A stretch of DNA of 64,000 nucleotides from Planctomycetaceae bacterium (lineage in GTDB: Bacteria; Planctomycetota; Planctomycetia; Pirellulales; Pirellulaceae), in contig JACKHM010000002.1 in the NCBI GenBank assembly GCA_020638995.1, positions 558,001-622,000 on the forward strand, read 5' to 3'. Of the stretch, positions 37,285-46,342 are shown piece after piece; the stretch's first letter is position 1, and each line of letters begins with the position of its first letter. The notes beneath the pieces are model-generated. The model was not told where the DNA came from. It saw only the letters and a list, made by a program, of their open reading frames with translations, and made no database searches. The position numbers and the translations under genes were made by a program.

Positions 37285-37890
37285 ATGCAAGCCACGAGTC
37301 AAGCCGTGCATCCCAAACCGATTCGTCTTCGTGAACTCGTGGAACAGCATTACTCCGCGATTTACGGATACGCGTATCGCTTGTCTGGGTCTGTGGCTGA
37401 TGCGGAGGATCTCACGCAGCAAACATTTATGATCGCGCACCAGAAATTGCATCAGGTCCGCGAAGAAGACAAGGTGATCGGCTGGCTTTACACAATCGCG
37501 CGCACATCGTTCTTGAAAAGTCGACGGAGACAAAGGCCGTCCGCTGCGACGAACTATGAATTGAATGTCGAGGAAATTCCTGAAGCTTTTCCAAGGGATT
37601 CACCCTTCGACGAAGAGCGTCTTCAAGCGGCGATCAATGAACTCGACGAAGATTTCAAACTTTGCGTCACGATGTTTTATTACGAAGAACTCTCCTACAA
37701 GGAGATCTCCGATCGGCTGGAGATTCCAATTGGAACGGTGATGAGTCGGTTGGCGCGAGCCAAAGGGAGATTGCGTCACGCAATTGCTAGTTCCGCCACT
37801 GACAAGCATAACTCGCCCACTGCTCCGAAACAGCAAGTAGCTACGACCCAAGTACAAACGCAAACCTCGCCATTTAACTCGCTAAAATGA
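37285..37890 (+). CDS. ECF RNA polymerase sigma factor
   Basis: 201 residues from ATG 37285; the upstream frame (from 37075) is not sigma-like. Region 2 is AIYGYAYRLSGSVADAEDLTQQTF, and region 4 is FKLCVTMFYYEELSYKEISDRLEIPIGTVMSRLARAKGRL with the helix-turn-helix. A tail of about 25 residues (HNSPTAPKQQ and on) has no sigma match. The stop is one base before the anti-sigma ATG. Sigma factors of this class direct RNA polymerase to a small regulon, normally held inactive by the neighbouring anti-sigma. Its own promoter, probably self-activated, lies in 37072-37284 but I could not place it. Confidence 0.93.
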   Translation: MQATSQAVHPKPIRLRELVEQHYSAIYGYAYRLSGSVADAEDLTQQTFMIAHQKLHQVREEDKVIGWLYTIARTSFLKSRRRQRPSAATNYELNVEEIPEAFPRDSPFDEERLQAAINELDEDFKLCVTMFYYEELSYKEISDRLEIPIGTVMSRLARAKGRLRHAIASSATDKHNSPTAPKQQVATTQVQTQTSPFNSLK

Positions 37891-37891
37891 C

Positions 37892-38683
37892 ATGAGTTCC
37901 AAACGTCTACATGAAATGATTGATGCGTGCCGACCTGGGCACAGCGATATCGACGAACCTGAATTTAAGGAACTCGTCGATGAGCTATCGCAAAACCCAG
38001 AGTTGCGAGACATCTTTACGCGTTCCCAGGAAGTGGATGCTGCGATTCGAACGACCTTTCAAACGGTTACACTGCCGCCGGGACTGGAAAATCGACTGTT
38101 AATGTTAGTCGAGGCATTAGAACAAGATGGAGATGTCGCAAAGTTTGAGCCGCAGACCGCGCCCGTAGAGGTTTCGAATCGCCGGTCCTTTGCAATCGTA
38201 GCGGCATTTGCAGTGATGGGGACTGTTGCCGCTGCGATTACGTGGCTCATCGTGTTACCAAAACCGGCGTCGATGCTCTCTGACCAGGCCATCGCCGAAC
38301 AGGTCGACCAATGGAATACCAAGTTGGACGAAGCTGGCTGGCAGAGCGTGGCGAACGGTCCGACGCAAGACTTTCCTGAGTGGCAACACTTGAAATTGCG
38401 TGCTGAGGACCGGTGGCAATGGATTTCACGGCAGCAGGTAGTTTGCTACGACTTCGCAATCAGCCAGAGAAGCAATCGCGAAATCGTGCGACTGTTCGTA
38501 CGCAAGGCGACGTCATCCGATAGATTTCCTGCGTCCCCGTCTGCAGGATATCCATCGCCCCACGGCTGGCATATTGGTGCATGGCGAGCGAATAATCGCG
38601 TCTATTATCTTGCCGTCAAAGCAGAACGCGATAGTCGTCTCCTGTACTCTCGCATCGTAAAAACGCAGATAAGTCCAGCCTGA
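37892..38683 (+). CDS. Membrane anti-sigma-like protein
   Basis: 263 residues, starting 1 base after the sigma stop (translational coupling). Residues 1-97 are cytoplasmic, helical and acidic, lacking the HxxxCxxC zinc motif of ZAS-type anti-sigmas. One membrane helix (about 99-122) is followed by an outer domain of about 140 residues with VVCYDFAISQRSNREIVRLFV and a final WRANNRVYYLAVK strand. By position and topology it is the likely anti-sigma of the preceding gene; the signal sensed by the outer domain is unknown. Confidence 0.8.
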   Translation: MSSKRLHEMIDACRPGHSDIDEPEFKELVDELSQNPELRDIFTRSQEVDAAIRTTFQTVTLPPGLENRLLMLVEALEQDGDVAKFEPQTAPVEVSNRRSFAIVAAFAVMGTVAAAITWLIVLPKPASMLSDQAIAEQVDQWNTKLDEAGWQSVANGPTQDFPEWQHLKLRAEDRWQWISRQQVVCYDFAISQRSNREIVRLFVRKATSSDRFPASPSAGYPSPHGWHIGAWRANNRVYYLAVKAERDSRLLYSRIVKTQISPA

Positions 38684-38935
38684 AAAGCCTGTGAAATCGG
38701 AACAGCTTTCCACCCAAGCCTTGGTCGAAGCATCGTGCTTTTCACCCTGATTCGTCAAAAGTCCACGGGATAAAAGAGCTTACAATACATTTCCAGTAAT
38801 CCAATTGTGTCGGTCCATTTTGCGAACAGACTGAATGTTGCAATCGACAAAAACCGACTCGTAAGGAATAGCCATTTGTACGTCGGGACTTGCCGTCCGA
38901 ATTAGGCGTGGTGCTATCAATCGAGGATGCTCGGA

Positions 38936-39307
38936 ATGAAGAATCTGCTCTGGCTGTGTTTGCTCACGGTTTTGTCGCCAGGAACGCTGTCCGCACAGGA
39001 AGCGGGCTTGCCTGCTCCGCAACCACGAGACGACTTTTTTCTGCCTGAACGATCTGCCCAGACAGACTTCGCGAACAATTACGAACGCTACGAAACTCCG
39101 CAACAGTTGGTGCATCGTAATGCAGCTTTAAAAGGGGCGCAGCGACGCGAGCGGATGGCAACAAACGCGCGATTCGGCTACTCGCCGTCCCGCCCGCCGG
39201 CATCAACCGTTCCGGCAATGGGTTCGCCCGCGGGGCCGCCAACAGGTTACGGGTTTTATTCGCCCTATCCAGGCTTCCTCTTCCCGCGTCCGTACAGCCG
39301 TTTTTAG
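38936..39307 (+). CDS. Small secreted Pro-rich hypothetical protein
   Basis: 123 residues from ATG 38936 (GAGG 9 bases upstream; ATG 38927 has no spaced site). A signal peptide, MKNLLWLCLLTVLSPGTLSAQ, predicts export. The mature part has no known domain; its end is rich in Pro, Gly, Tyr and Phe (GYGFYSPYPGFLFPRP). It converges on the FG-GAP gene with a 4-base overlap (39304-39307). The 252 bases upstream hold no gene; a weak 6-bp stem at about 38727-38742 followed by TTTC could end the anti-sigma transcript. Confidence 0.6.
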   Translation: MKNLLWLCLLTVLSPGTLSAQEAGLPAPQPRDDFFLPERSAQTDFANNYERYETPQQLVHRNAALKGAQRRERMATNARFGYSPSRPPASTVPAMGSPAGPPTGYGFYSPYPGFLFPRPYSRF

Positions 39308-40542
39308 TCGCGGACTTGCTGGAAGAAGTAGACGCCTTTCTTATTCGACGAGACGACATCGAGCAAGCCATCGCCGTTGACATCGGCGACTTGAAACTGA
39401 GTTCCCGGCCCGCTGTTATGATCGAATTGGTGCCGGGCCCAATAGGGTCGTCCGTTCTCGCGAGTTAGCTCGAACCAGTAAAACACGGCTGGTTGATCAC
39501 CGCCGGGATCGCGTCCTCCGTGAGCCCACCAGCGTTTGCCTGTCACAAAGTCCATCAAACCATCGCCATTGATGTCGGCGAGACAAACGCCGTGCGTCTG
39601 CGAGAAGCTCTTGTCTATCTCATGTGTTTTCCAATTGCCGCCAGGAAACTGCTCATGCCACCAAATCCCAAAACCGTGTGGGCTGCTGCTGAGCACGTCG
39701 TTGTCGCCATCACCATCAAAGTCGTAAGCAAACATCTGCGCGGCTTTGCCCTCGCCGGCTCGTTCGCCAAACTGGACTTCGTGGAAGGCCCACTGTTCAT
39801 CACTCGGAGACTCAGGACACTCCCACCATCCGTCCGCACACAAAATGTCGTTCCTGCCATCGCCATTCACGTCGCCTACACCCAACCCATGCGAGTAACG
39901 CTTCGTACCTGGAGAAGCCTTAACTGATATCGCATGAATGTGCCAAGGCTTGTAGGGATCGTCGTCAGGTGTGATATAAGCCATCTGCCGGTCGGGACCA
40001 TCTGATTGGTTCGGATCGGGCGAGAATCCAGCGATCAGCTCGCGTTTTCCATCTCCATCCAGATCAAGAAAGTCGGGACTCTCGTTGTTCGTCACTGGTG
40101 TACAAAGGTGTTTCTTCCAATCACCCTCGGCCCCTTTTGGATTCTCGTACCACCAAGTTGGCGTGCCTGGAAAGTCAACCACAATCAAATCGGTCCAGCC
40201 GTCTTTATTCACGTCTTCGGCGAAGTTGCAGAACGAGTTGCTGTAACTCTCTGGTTTGAAGTGAAATGGCACGCCAAGCTCGGCGCCTCGCCCCGCCGAC
40301 GGCAGTTCCGTGGTGATCGTATGCAACTTCCACTCCGGTGCCTCATACCACACGAATCCAGCGGCGATGTCCATCTTGCCGTCTTTGTTAAAGTCACCAA
40401 CGGCGACTCCTTCGCTCCGGAATTTCGCGTCCAATTGCGCCTTAGCAAAGCGAATGGCTGTCGTCTCGGCAGCAAAGCTTGAACCGGTCAGTGACGTGCA
40501 AAGCAACTGCAGTACAACAACGTAACCAATGGATCTCGACAC
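39304..40542 (-). CDS. FG-GAP/VCBS-type seven-bladed propeller protein, secreted
   Basis: 412 residues from GTG 40542 (AAGGAC upstream); the longer frame to 40788 runs across the divergent kinase promoter. Signal peptide: VVVLQLLCTSLTGSSFA. Seven calcium-type DxDxDG repeats (DFNKDGKMD, DVNKDGWTD, DLDGDGKRE, DVNGDGRND, DFDGDGDND, DINGDGLMD, DVNGDGLLD) fit a seven-bladed propeller. Between them are Trp-rich strands (WYEAPEW, WWAHGG). Similar planctomycete proteins are exported and of unknown role; binding to a protein or glycan partner is plausible but not shown. Confidence 0.88.
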   Translation of the reverse strand: MSRSIGYVVVLQLLCTSLTGSSFAAETTAIRFAKAQLDAKFRSEGVAVGDFNKDGKMDIAAGFVWYEAPEWKLHTITTELPSAGRGAELGVPFHFKPESYSNSFCNFAEDVNKDGWTDLIVVDFPGTPTWWYENPKGAEGDWKKHLCTPVTNNESPDFLDLDGDGKRELIAGFSPDPNQSDGPDRQMAYITPDDDPYKPWHIHAISVKASPGTKRYSHGLGVGDVNGDGRNDILCADGWWECPESPSDEQWAFHEVQFGERAGEGKAAQMFAYDFDGDGDNDVLSSSPHGFGIWWHEQFPGGNWKTHEIDKSFSQTHGVCLADINGDGLMDFVTGKRWWAHGGRDPGGDQPAVFYWFELTRENGRPYWARHQFDHNSGPGTQFQVADVNGDGLLDVVSSNKKGVYFFQQVRD

Positions 40543-40670
40543 GACGTAGGTCCTTATGGGCAGGGGCGGGGAGGCGTTATTAACTTGCCCTACATCATAA
40601 CGTATCTCCTTCGTAATTGGGACAATGTCGAATCGATGGTTCAGGGATATACTGACTAGGCGAGGAATAT

Positions 40671-42071
40671 ATGACAAAGATGAATCGATATTGCCGCCGT
40701 TGCGAGCAGGAGTTCGCGGTGGAGAATGCTCAGCAAACTTGCCCGGCGTGTGACACGGAGTTCGTTTCATGGCGCGAAGGGCCAACACTTGAACTTGAGA
40801 CAGTCAGCTTTGCGTCTGCGGACGCCGCCAGCGACGAACCGGAAACGCTGGTCGGTCGACGGTTCGCCAATTACCAAATCGAACGATTCCTTGGCCAGGG
40901 GGGAATGGCTCGTGTTTATCTGGCGAAACATCTCACTTTGGAGCGACCGTGTGCGATCAAAGTATTGCGACCGGTTACGATCGAGCGTGATGAGCAGGCC
41001 GCCGAGGCCTTTTTAGCGGAGGCGCGGTCGGCAGCGGCACTCATTCATCCTCACGTTGTTGCCCTTCATACCATCGGCGAGGCCAAGGGACGCCGATATA
41101 TCGAGATGGAGTATGTTAGCGGCGCGTCGCTAGGCCATTTGTTAGAGCGTCGTGGTGTTATCGAAGCCTTGGAAGCGACGCGTCTTATGATGCAAATCAG
41201 TTCCGCGCTTGCTGCCGCTCACGACCTCGGCATGGTGCATCGCGATATCAAGCCGGGAAACGTCATGGTGACGCCGGCTGGGGATGCTAAACTCGCAGAC
41301 TTCGGACTTGCAAAGCGACTTGCTACGAAGCAGCCAATCTCGGGAGGATTCCTGTGCGGAACTCCGAATTTTATGGCACCAGAGTTATTCACCGGAAGCC
41401 CCGCGACTACACAAACTGACATCTATGCGATGGGCGTTACCTACTTCTCGCTTTTGGTGGGAAGGCTCCCCGTCGAAACGCAGTCGATCAACGAACTGGT
41501 GCGATTCCACCATCGAGGCACACAGATCGACGTCGATTCTCTTCGTGGGCAGTTGCCAGAAGGAGTTGTTCGGATTCTGGAGAAGACGCTGTCGACGAAC
41601 ATCGCAACTCGACATGAGGATGCAACCGCCTTGCACGCCGACCTGTTGAGTACATTTGGCAGCCTGCGCCCGCTTCGCTCTGTGCTGGACGAAGCGTTTC
41701 GAGAGACCACGGTTGATATACGAAGTGACGAGCAAGGATTTGCTATCGTTGTTCCGCTACCCAAGGGGCGGAAACAAACTGTACGTGTCGAGATCAGCGA
41801 AGATGCCGAAACTGCGGAAGTGATCGTGCGCGTGTTCAGCATATGTGGCCGGGCGACGGATCTCTACTACGAACGGGCTTTAAAACTGAATTCCACGATC
41901 AGCCATGGGTCGATTGCGATCCAAGCGGTCAACGGGGAGCCGCACTTTGTCATGGTCAACGCCTATCCGCAGGCGACTTGTGACCCCGAGGAAATACGCA
42001 AGAGCGTGCTCGATATTGCCAAGCACTCGGATGAAGTGGAGATGCTGCTAAGCGGCGAGGATCGCTTCTAG
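40671..42071 (+). CDS. Serine/threonine protein kinase with N-terminal zinc ribbon and C-terminal YbjN-like domain
   Basis: 466 residues. CRRC (8-11) and CPAC (24-27) form a likely zinc ribbon. A Hanks-type kinase domain follows (about 67-335): glycine loop GQGGMA (75-80), Lys97 in AIKVL, HRDIKPGN (190-197), DFG (210-212) and APE (236-238), all intact, so it should be active. The last ~120 residues have the alternating pattern of YbjN-type domains (FAIVVPLPKGRKQTVRVEIS, then a Glu-rich helix). No membrane segment, so cytoplasmic. GAGGAATAT precedes the ATG. It is divergent from the FG-GAP gene (128 bases). Targets unknown. Confidence 0.9.
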   Translation: MTKMNRYCRRCEQEFAVENAQQTCPACDTEFVSWREGPTLELETVSFASADAASDEPETLVGRRFANYQIERFLGQGGMARVYLAKHLTLERPCAIKVLRPVTIERDEQAAEAFLAEARSAAALIHPHVVALHTIGEAKGRRYIEMEYVSGASLGHLLERRGVIEALEATRLMMQISSALAAAHDLGMVHRDIKPGNVMVTPAGDAKLADFGLAKRLATKQPISGGFLCGTPNFMAPELFTGSPATTQTDIYAMGVTYFSLLVGRLPVETQSINELVRFHHRGTQIDVDSLRGQLPEGVVRILEKTLSTNIATRHEDATALHADLLSTFGSLRPLRSVLDEAFRETTVDIRSDEQGFAIVVPLPKGRKQTVRVEISEDAETAEVIVRVFSICGRATDLYYERALKLNSTISHGSIAIQAVNGEPHFVMVNAYPQATCDPEEIRKSVLDIAKHSDEVEMLLSGEDRF

Positions 42072-42083
42072 CTGCGCGACCTT

Positions 42084-43091
42084 TTACAGTTCAACGGGCA
42101 ATGATCGTGCAGCGGACAGTTCGGCTGCTTCCATCACTCGCACCGCGCGGGCTGCCTCGGACGGGGTTATTACGTCCGGGACTCGATCATTGCGAATACA
42201 ATTCGCAAAGTAACTAATCTCGTTTTGCAATACGCCGACGATTGAGCCGTGCTGCTGAGGCCAGTAATCCGTGTCTTGTGCCTTCCATCCAGCGGAATCG
42301 AGAATTGTGAGTCCCGTATGCGAGCAGTCAATCGTCAACATGCCTTCGGTTCCGACGACTTGCATCGTCGCATCAATTACCGTCGGAGAGTTCGGCGGGA
42401 GTCCCCAATTCGTCTCGATCACGCCGATCGCTCGATCCTCGAACTCGAGCATTGCCCAGCCAATATCCGGATAGCGAAACTCGTGAAAGCGAATGTAACG
42501 GGCGTAAACTCTTGTAGGCGCGGCGTCCAAAAACCACATCATCAGGTCGGCATCGTGAATTCCGTCGCCCATTAACGGAGATATTTTGTCGAGGCGTAGC
42601 GAGCCAGAGGCTTGGGGTAGATTGCGTTTGGCGTGCATCGACACAATGCGACCGATGCGTCCCTCGTCAATCGCCTGCTTGGCAAGTGTGACTCGCGGAT
42701 CAAATCGGCAGATATGGCCTACCATCAAGTTGCCATCAGCAGCCTGGGCAAGTTCTGCCAAGTGTCGACACTCTTCGCTGGAGGCTGCCATGGGCTTTTC
42801 GAGCAAGACGTGTTTGCCAGATGCTAGTGCAGCACGCGCAATCTCATAATGGTCGCGCCAATGCGTCGTGATACTTACAACTTGAATCGTCGTGTCTTCG
42901 AGTAATTGTTGATAGTCGTTAGTGGAAGCGACTCCGGGAAAAAGTCTGAGCGATTCTTCAAGGCGCGCAGGGGTGCGATTGCAGATCGCTGCTAACTCGA
43001 GACCATGTGCAGATTGCACGGCACGCGCATGAAGCTGTCCGAACCGACCGATGCCGATAATGCCCCATCGAAGCGGCTCCGTCCTGGGCAT
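42084..43091 (-). CDS. Gfo/Idh/MocA family oxidoreductase
   Basis: 335 residues. NAD(P)-binding fold at the N-terminus (WGIIGIGRFGQLHARAVQ, residues 9-26) and the family EKP motif (HVLLEKPMAAS), whose Lys is catalytic. A C-terminal alpha/beta domain carries the substrate-site His (HDADLMMWFL). Members oxidise sugars, inositols or related alcohols. No export signal, so cytoplasmic. It follows the LRR lipoprotein gene on the same strand after 56 bases. The substrate is unknown. Confidence 0.92.
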   Translation of the reverse strand: MPRTEPLRWGIIGIGRFGQLHARAVQSAHGLELAAICNRTPARLEESLRLFPGVASTNDYQQLLEDTTIQVVSITTHWRDHYEIARAALASGKHVLLEKPMAASSEECRHLAELAQAADGNLMVGHICRFDPRVTLAKQAIDEGRIGRIVSMHAKRNLPQASGSLRLDKISPLMGDGIHDADLMMWFLDAAPTRVYARYIRFHEFRYPDIGWAMLEFEDRAIGVIETNWGLPPNSPTVIDATMQVVGTEGMLTIDCSHTGLTILDSAGWKAQDTDYWPQQHGSIVGVLQNEISYFANCIRNDRVPDVITPSEAARAVRVMEAAELSAARSLPVEL

Positions 43092-43147
43092 AGTGGTTAC
43101 TCAACAGCAGATGAATGATCTTCCGAGGACATCGGAAACTTCGTGGT

Positions 43148-44479
43148 CTAGTTCTCGAATTCAATGACCTTGAGGTCTTTGTAGTTCTCCGCCAACTCGT
43201 CGATCACGTCGAACCCAATACTCGTGTTCGCAACATTCAGAACCTTCAAATTGGGCAGTGAACCCAATTGTCGGAAACTGTCGTTGGATAATTGGGTCCC
43301 CCCCACATCCAGAGTTTTGAGCTTTTGGAACTTCATTAGGGTCTCGATCGATTCGTCGGTGACTTGCGTTGCTTTGAGATCAAGCGATTCAAGGTTCGTT
43401 AGATCGCCCAGTGCTGTCAGCGCTTCGTCGTCGAGTTTCGTCTCCCAGAAGCCTAAGTTCTTTAGACCGGTTAACTTGTCGATTTTCTTCATGCCATTGG
43501 GCGTTACCAATTTGCACTCGCTAATGTCTAAGTAGTTCACATTTGGCAATTGTGAAAGCACTTCTAGCCCGGCATCGTCAAGCGAAGTTCCTCGCAATTC
43601 GAGACGCTCTAGTTTCTTCAGATCTGCCAAGTGGGCAAAGCCTTCACCGGTGACGTCCGCGTAGTGAATTCGGAAACGCTTAAGATTCTTCAAGTTTGCT
43701 ACGGCAGGCATACCAGCATCCGTCACACGCGCCGCATCCATTTGGATCGACTCCAGCCCGGTCATTTCTCCCAGCACCTGCAACGAAGAGTCGCCTACGG
43801 CTGTGCAGTAGTTGACGTTGAATGATTTCAGTGGAAGGCCCGCCAGTTTCGCGACACCTGCATCTGTGACTTTCGACTTTTCGAGCTGAACGTCGACCAG
43901 CGTCTTGATCTTTGCCAGGTGATCCATGCCGGAATCGGAGATGTTACTGTTGCGAAGATCGATCGCCCGCAGTTTTGATAGGTCTGTCAGTACCGCAAGC
44001 CCTGCATCGGCGACGGCCGTGCGCCGCAAAAACAGCACCTCCAAATTTTTAAGTTTGCTGGCAATTTTGAGAGTTTCGTCGCCGATAGCGGAATCCGTTA
44101 GATCGAGTCTTCTAAGATCTTTTAGCTTTGCCAAAGATTCCATTCCGGCGTCGGAGATTCCGGGGCCCGTGAATCGAGCTATCTGAACGCTCGGGACACC
44201 TTCCAGATGAACAAACGAACTTGAAATATCGCCGTCACTGGCAACGGAAAACTCCGTCACGTTTCCGTCTGAGTTCATGGTCAGAAGGAAACCTGCCTCC
44301 GAGAGCGCTTCAACAGCAGCGGGGTCATCGGCCACGCCGTTGGCTTCGACCTCGGCGAGTGCAGCTGAGGCACCTCCGGCAGGTGGCGAGGTTGTGGTTG
44401 CACTTTTACTGCTGCAACCGATGCCAGCGAGAGCGAGCAGGAGGAAAATCAACTGGGCAAAAGTCTGAGCCTGTTTCAT
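43148..44479 (-). CDS. Leucine-rich-repeat lipoprotein
   Basis: 443 residues. MKQAQTFAQLIFLLLALAGI precedes Cys22 (GIGC, a lipobox), so it is probably lipid-anchored. The rest is a series of about 13 repeats of ~24 residues with LxxLxxLxLxxTxVxDxGL character (RRLDLTDSAIGDETL, LESLDLKATQVTDESI). LRR folds generally mediate protein contact; the partner is unknown. It shares the strand with the Gfo/Idh/MocA gene downstream and is divergent from the next lipoprotein-like ORF and oxidoreductase. Confidence 0.9.
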   Translation of the reverse strand: MKQAQTFAQLIFLLLALAGIGCSSKSATTTSPPAGGASAALAEVEANGVADDPAAVEALSEAGFLLTMNSDGNVTEFSVASDGDISSSFVHLEGVPSVQIARFTGPGISDAGMESLAKLKDLRRLDLTDSAIGDETLKIASKLKNLEVLFLRRTAVADAGLAVLTDLSKLRAIDLRNSNISDSGMDHLAKIKTLVDVQLEKSKVTDAGVAKLAGLPLKSFNVNYCTAVGDSSLQVLGEMTGLESIQMDAARVTDAGMPAVANLKNLKRFRIHYADVTGEGFAHLADLKKLERLELRGTSLDDAGLEVLSQLPNVNYLDISECKLVTPNGMKKIDKLTGLKNLGFWETKLDDEALTALGDLTNLESLDLKATQVTDESIETLMKFQKLKTLDVGGTQLSNDSFRQLGSLPNLKVLNVANTSIGFDVIDELAENYKDLKVIEFEN

Positions 44480-44700
44480 GACTAAGCTGTTCCACGAATG
44501 GTCGTTGTAGGTTTTAGATAGAGACTCTACGCACGGAATTCTAAGTCCGATCGTAATAGCTCACAGCTCGATCGCGTAGCCCCCGTGACGTGGGGTAGCG
44601 GAACGCCATCCTCAGACCCCACCCCAATCTGACAAGAGAACGATACTGATTGTATAGCCCCAGGCTGCTTGTTATCGTAGAAGCAGATTTTTGGAGGGAG

Positions 44701-44826
44701 ATGCCCGCTTACGCGAGAAAGCAACTATGCGGGGGGCGATCCACTTTCATTCTGCCTGTCGTGCTGCTGGCAATGGCCTGTTGCGAGTGTAGTGGCGACT
44801 CGAATTCTACGTTCAACTTCGTTTGA
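44701..44826 (+). CDS. 41-residue lipoprotein-like micro-ORF
   Basis: ATG 44701 lies directly after GGAGGGAG, and the stop TGA at 44824-44826 sits just before the GAGGA ribosome site of the oxidoreductase gene at 44838. The peptide is MPAYARKQLC to FNFV: basic n-region, hydrophobic run FILPVVLLAMA and Cys26-Cys27 in a lipobox-like context, then 14 residues. Its features match a minimal lipoprotein. The short spacing to the ribosome site is unusual. It could also be a leader peptide coupled to the next gene. Not a recognised family. Confidence 0.4.
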   Translation: MPAYARKQLCGGRSTFILPVVLLAMACCECSGDSNSTFNFV

Positions 44827-44837
44827 GGAACTGTTTC

Positions 44838-46238
44838 ATGACAAGAAGGACAACACGTCGTCGTTTTATGGGCCAATCCGCTGCGATTGGTGCTGGCTTT
44901 TGGATCGGTAGCCAAGCGGTCAGCAAAGGCCAAGACTCGCCTTTGCAATCGTTGAGTGCGGCATGCATTGGCGTGGGTGGTAAGGGCGGCAGCGATACCA
45001 GCCATATCGGTGAACAAGGAGTCGCAATTGTTGGCTTGTGCGATGTGGATGGCGGTGTCCTGACGAAGAAGGGACGCGAGTTCCCCGATGCAAAACAATT
45101 CACCGACTATCGCGAAATGCTCGATCAGCTTGGCGACAAAGTCGACATCGTGACAGTCAGTACACCTGACCATAACCATGCCGCAGCTGCGATCAAAGCT
45201 ATGCGCATGAAGAAGCATGTGTATTGCCAAAAGCCGCTGACTTGGTCGATCCGTGAAGCTCGCATGATGCGGGAAGTTTCGCAAGAGATGGGTGTTGTCA
45301 CACAGATGGGCAATCAAGGGACTTCCGAGGATGGTCTCAGAGAAGCGGTTGAAGTGATTCGCTCCGGTGCCATCGGGGACGTAGCGGAAGTCCACATCTG
45401 GTCGAATCGTCCAGTTTGGCCTCAGGGAGTTGGGCGTCCAGAAGGTGAAGATCCGATTCCAGAAGATTTGAACTGGGACGCCTGGATAGGGCCGGCACCA
45501 ATGCGACCGTTCAAGAAGGGTGTATACCACTCGTTCAACTGGCGCGGGTGGGTTGACTTTGGCACGGGTGCGCTCGGTGACATGGCCTGCCACACAACCA
45601 ACATGCCCGTAATGGCTTTGGAGTTGTGGGATCCAATTGCGGTCACCGCCGTTAAGAACCCTGGTATCTTCGAGGGAGAAACCTTCCCTGGTAGCTCGGC
45701 ATTGATGTTTGAGTTCCCCAAACGCGGCAATCTCCCCGCTTGCAAGTTCTACTGGTACGACGGCGGCAACTTGCCGAGCGACGACGTCATCACTCAGCTC
45801 CCAGAATCGTTTCAAAAGCGAATCCAACAGCAGCGTGAAGGCGGTCGTAAAACCAGCGGCGCTGTCCTCGTCGGAAGCAAGGGGCTGTTGTTTTCACCTG
45901 ACGACTACGGTGCTCAATACTACTTGCTGCCCGAAGATAATTTCAAAGACTTCAAAAAACCGGAGCAGTCGCTGCCGAGGATTCCGTTCAAGGCAGGTGG
46001 AGACCAGCGGCAAAAGTGGGAGTTCGTTAGTACTGTGAAAGGCGAATACGAGCCGGGTACCATGTCGAACTTTGGATACGCTGGTCGTTTGACCGAGACG
46101 ATACTCGTCGGAAACTTGGCTATGCGAGCCGGCGAAGGTCAACGCATCGAATGGGACGCCAAGAGCTTGCAGAGCACAAATCTGCCGGCTGTGAACGAGT
46201 TCGTACAGCGTGAGTACCGCGAAGGTTGGTCGCTGTAG
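44838..46238 (+). CDS. Tat-exported Gfo/Idh/MocA family oxidoreductase
   Basis: 466 residues from ATG 44838 (GAGGA spaced 9 bases; the TTG at 44823 is less likely). The N-terminus TRRTTRRRFMGQSAAIGAGF is a twin-arginine export signal, as is common for planctomycete members. The cofactor region follows (CIGVGGKGG, then VGLCDVDGG), with CQKPLTW in place of the EKP motif but its Lys kept. Secreted members usually act on sugars or polysaccharide products. The gene ends at a strong terminator (46284-46319). The preceding 41-codon ORF may be part of its leader. Confidence 0.92.
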   Translation: MTRRTTRRRFMGQSAAIGAGFWIGSQAVSKGQDSPLQSLSAACIGVGGKGGSDTSHIGEQGVAIVGLCDVDGGVLTKKGREFPDAKQFTDYREMLDQLGDKVDIVTVSTPDHNHAAAAIKAMRMKKHVYCQKPLTWSIREARMMREVSQEMGVVTQMGNQGTSEDGLREAVEVIRSGAIGDVAEVHIWSNRPVWPQGVGRPEGEDPIPEDLNWDAWIGPAPMRPFKKGVYHSFNWRGWVDFGTGALGDMACHTTNMPVMALELWDPIAVTAVKNPGIFEGETFPGSSALMFEFPKRGNLPACKFYWYDGGNLPSDDVITQLPESFQKRIQQQREGGRKTSGAVLVGSKGLLFSPDDYGAQYYLLPEDNFKDFKKPEQSLPRIPFKAGGDQRQKWEFVSTVKGEYEPGTMSNFGYAGRLTETILVGNLAMRAGEGQRIEWDAKSLQSTNLPAVNEFVQREYREGWSL

Positions 46239-46283
46239 TTTTTGTCCGGCGTGCGATAGCGTTTGCAAAGACGTGAAAGACCG

Positions 46284-46319
46284 GCGGGGTCAGAGTGTTC
46301 TGGCCCCGCTTCGTTTTTT
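46284..46319 (+). terminator. Rho-independent terminator
   Basis: A stem of GCGGGGTCAG with CTGGCCCCGC (10 pairs, one G-T), loop AGTGTT, followed by TTCGTTTTTT, 45 bases after the oxidoreductase stop. It points rightward and sits in the gap between convergent genes. Confidence 0.88.
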
Positions 46320-46342
46320 CAAGAGCACATCCGGCCGCCCTA

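Noticed and set aside
40545..40788. Extended N-terminus of the FG-GAP protein
   Set aside because: It runs through the divergent kinase start and lacks a signal peptide; GTG 40542 gives a proper signal.
44709..45827. 372-residue ORF on the minus strand opposite the oxidoreductase
   Set aside because: It is antisense to a well-supported Tat oxidoreductase, has no ribosome site or domain and consists of low-quality composition.
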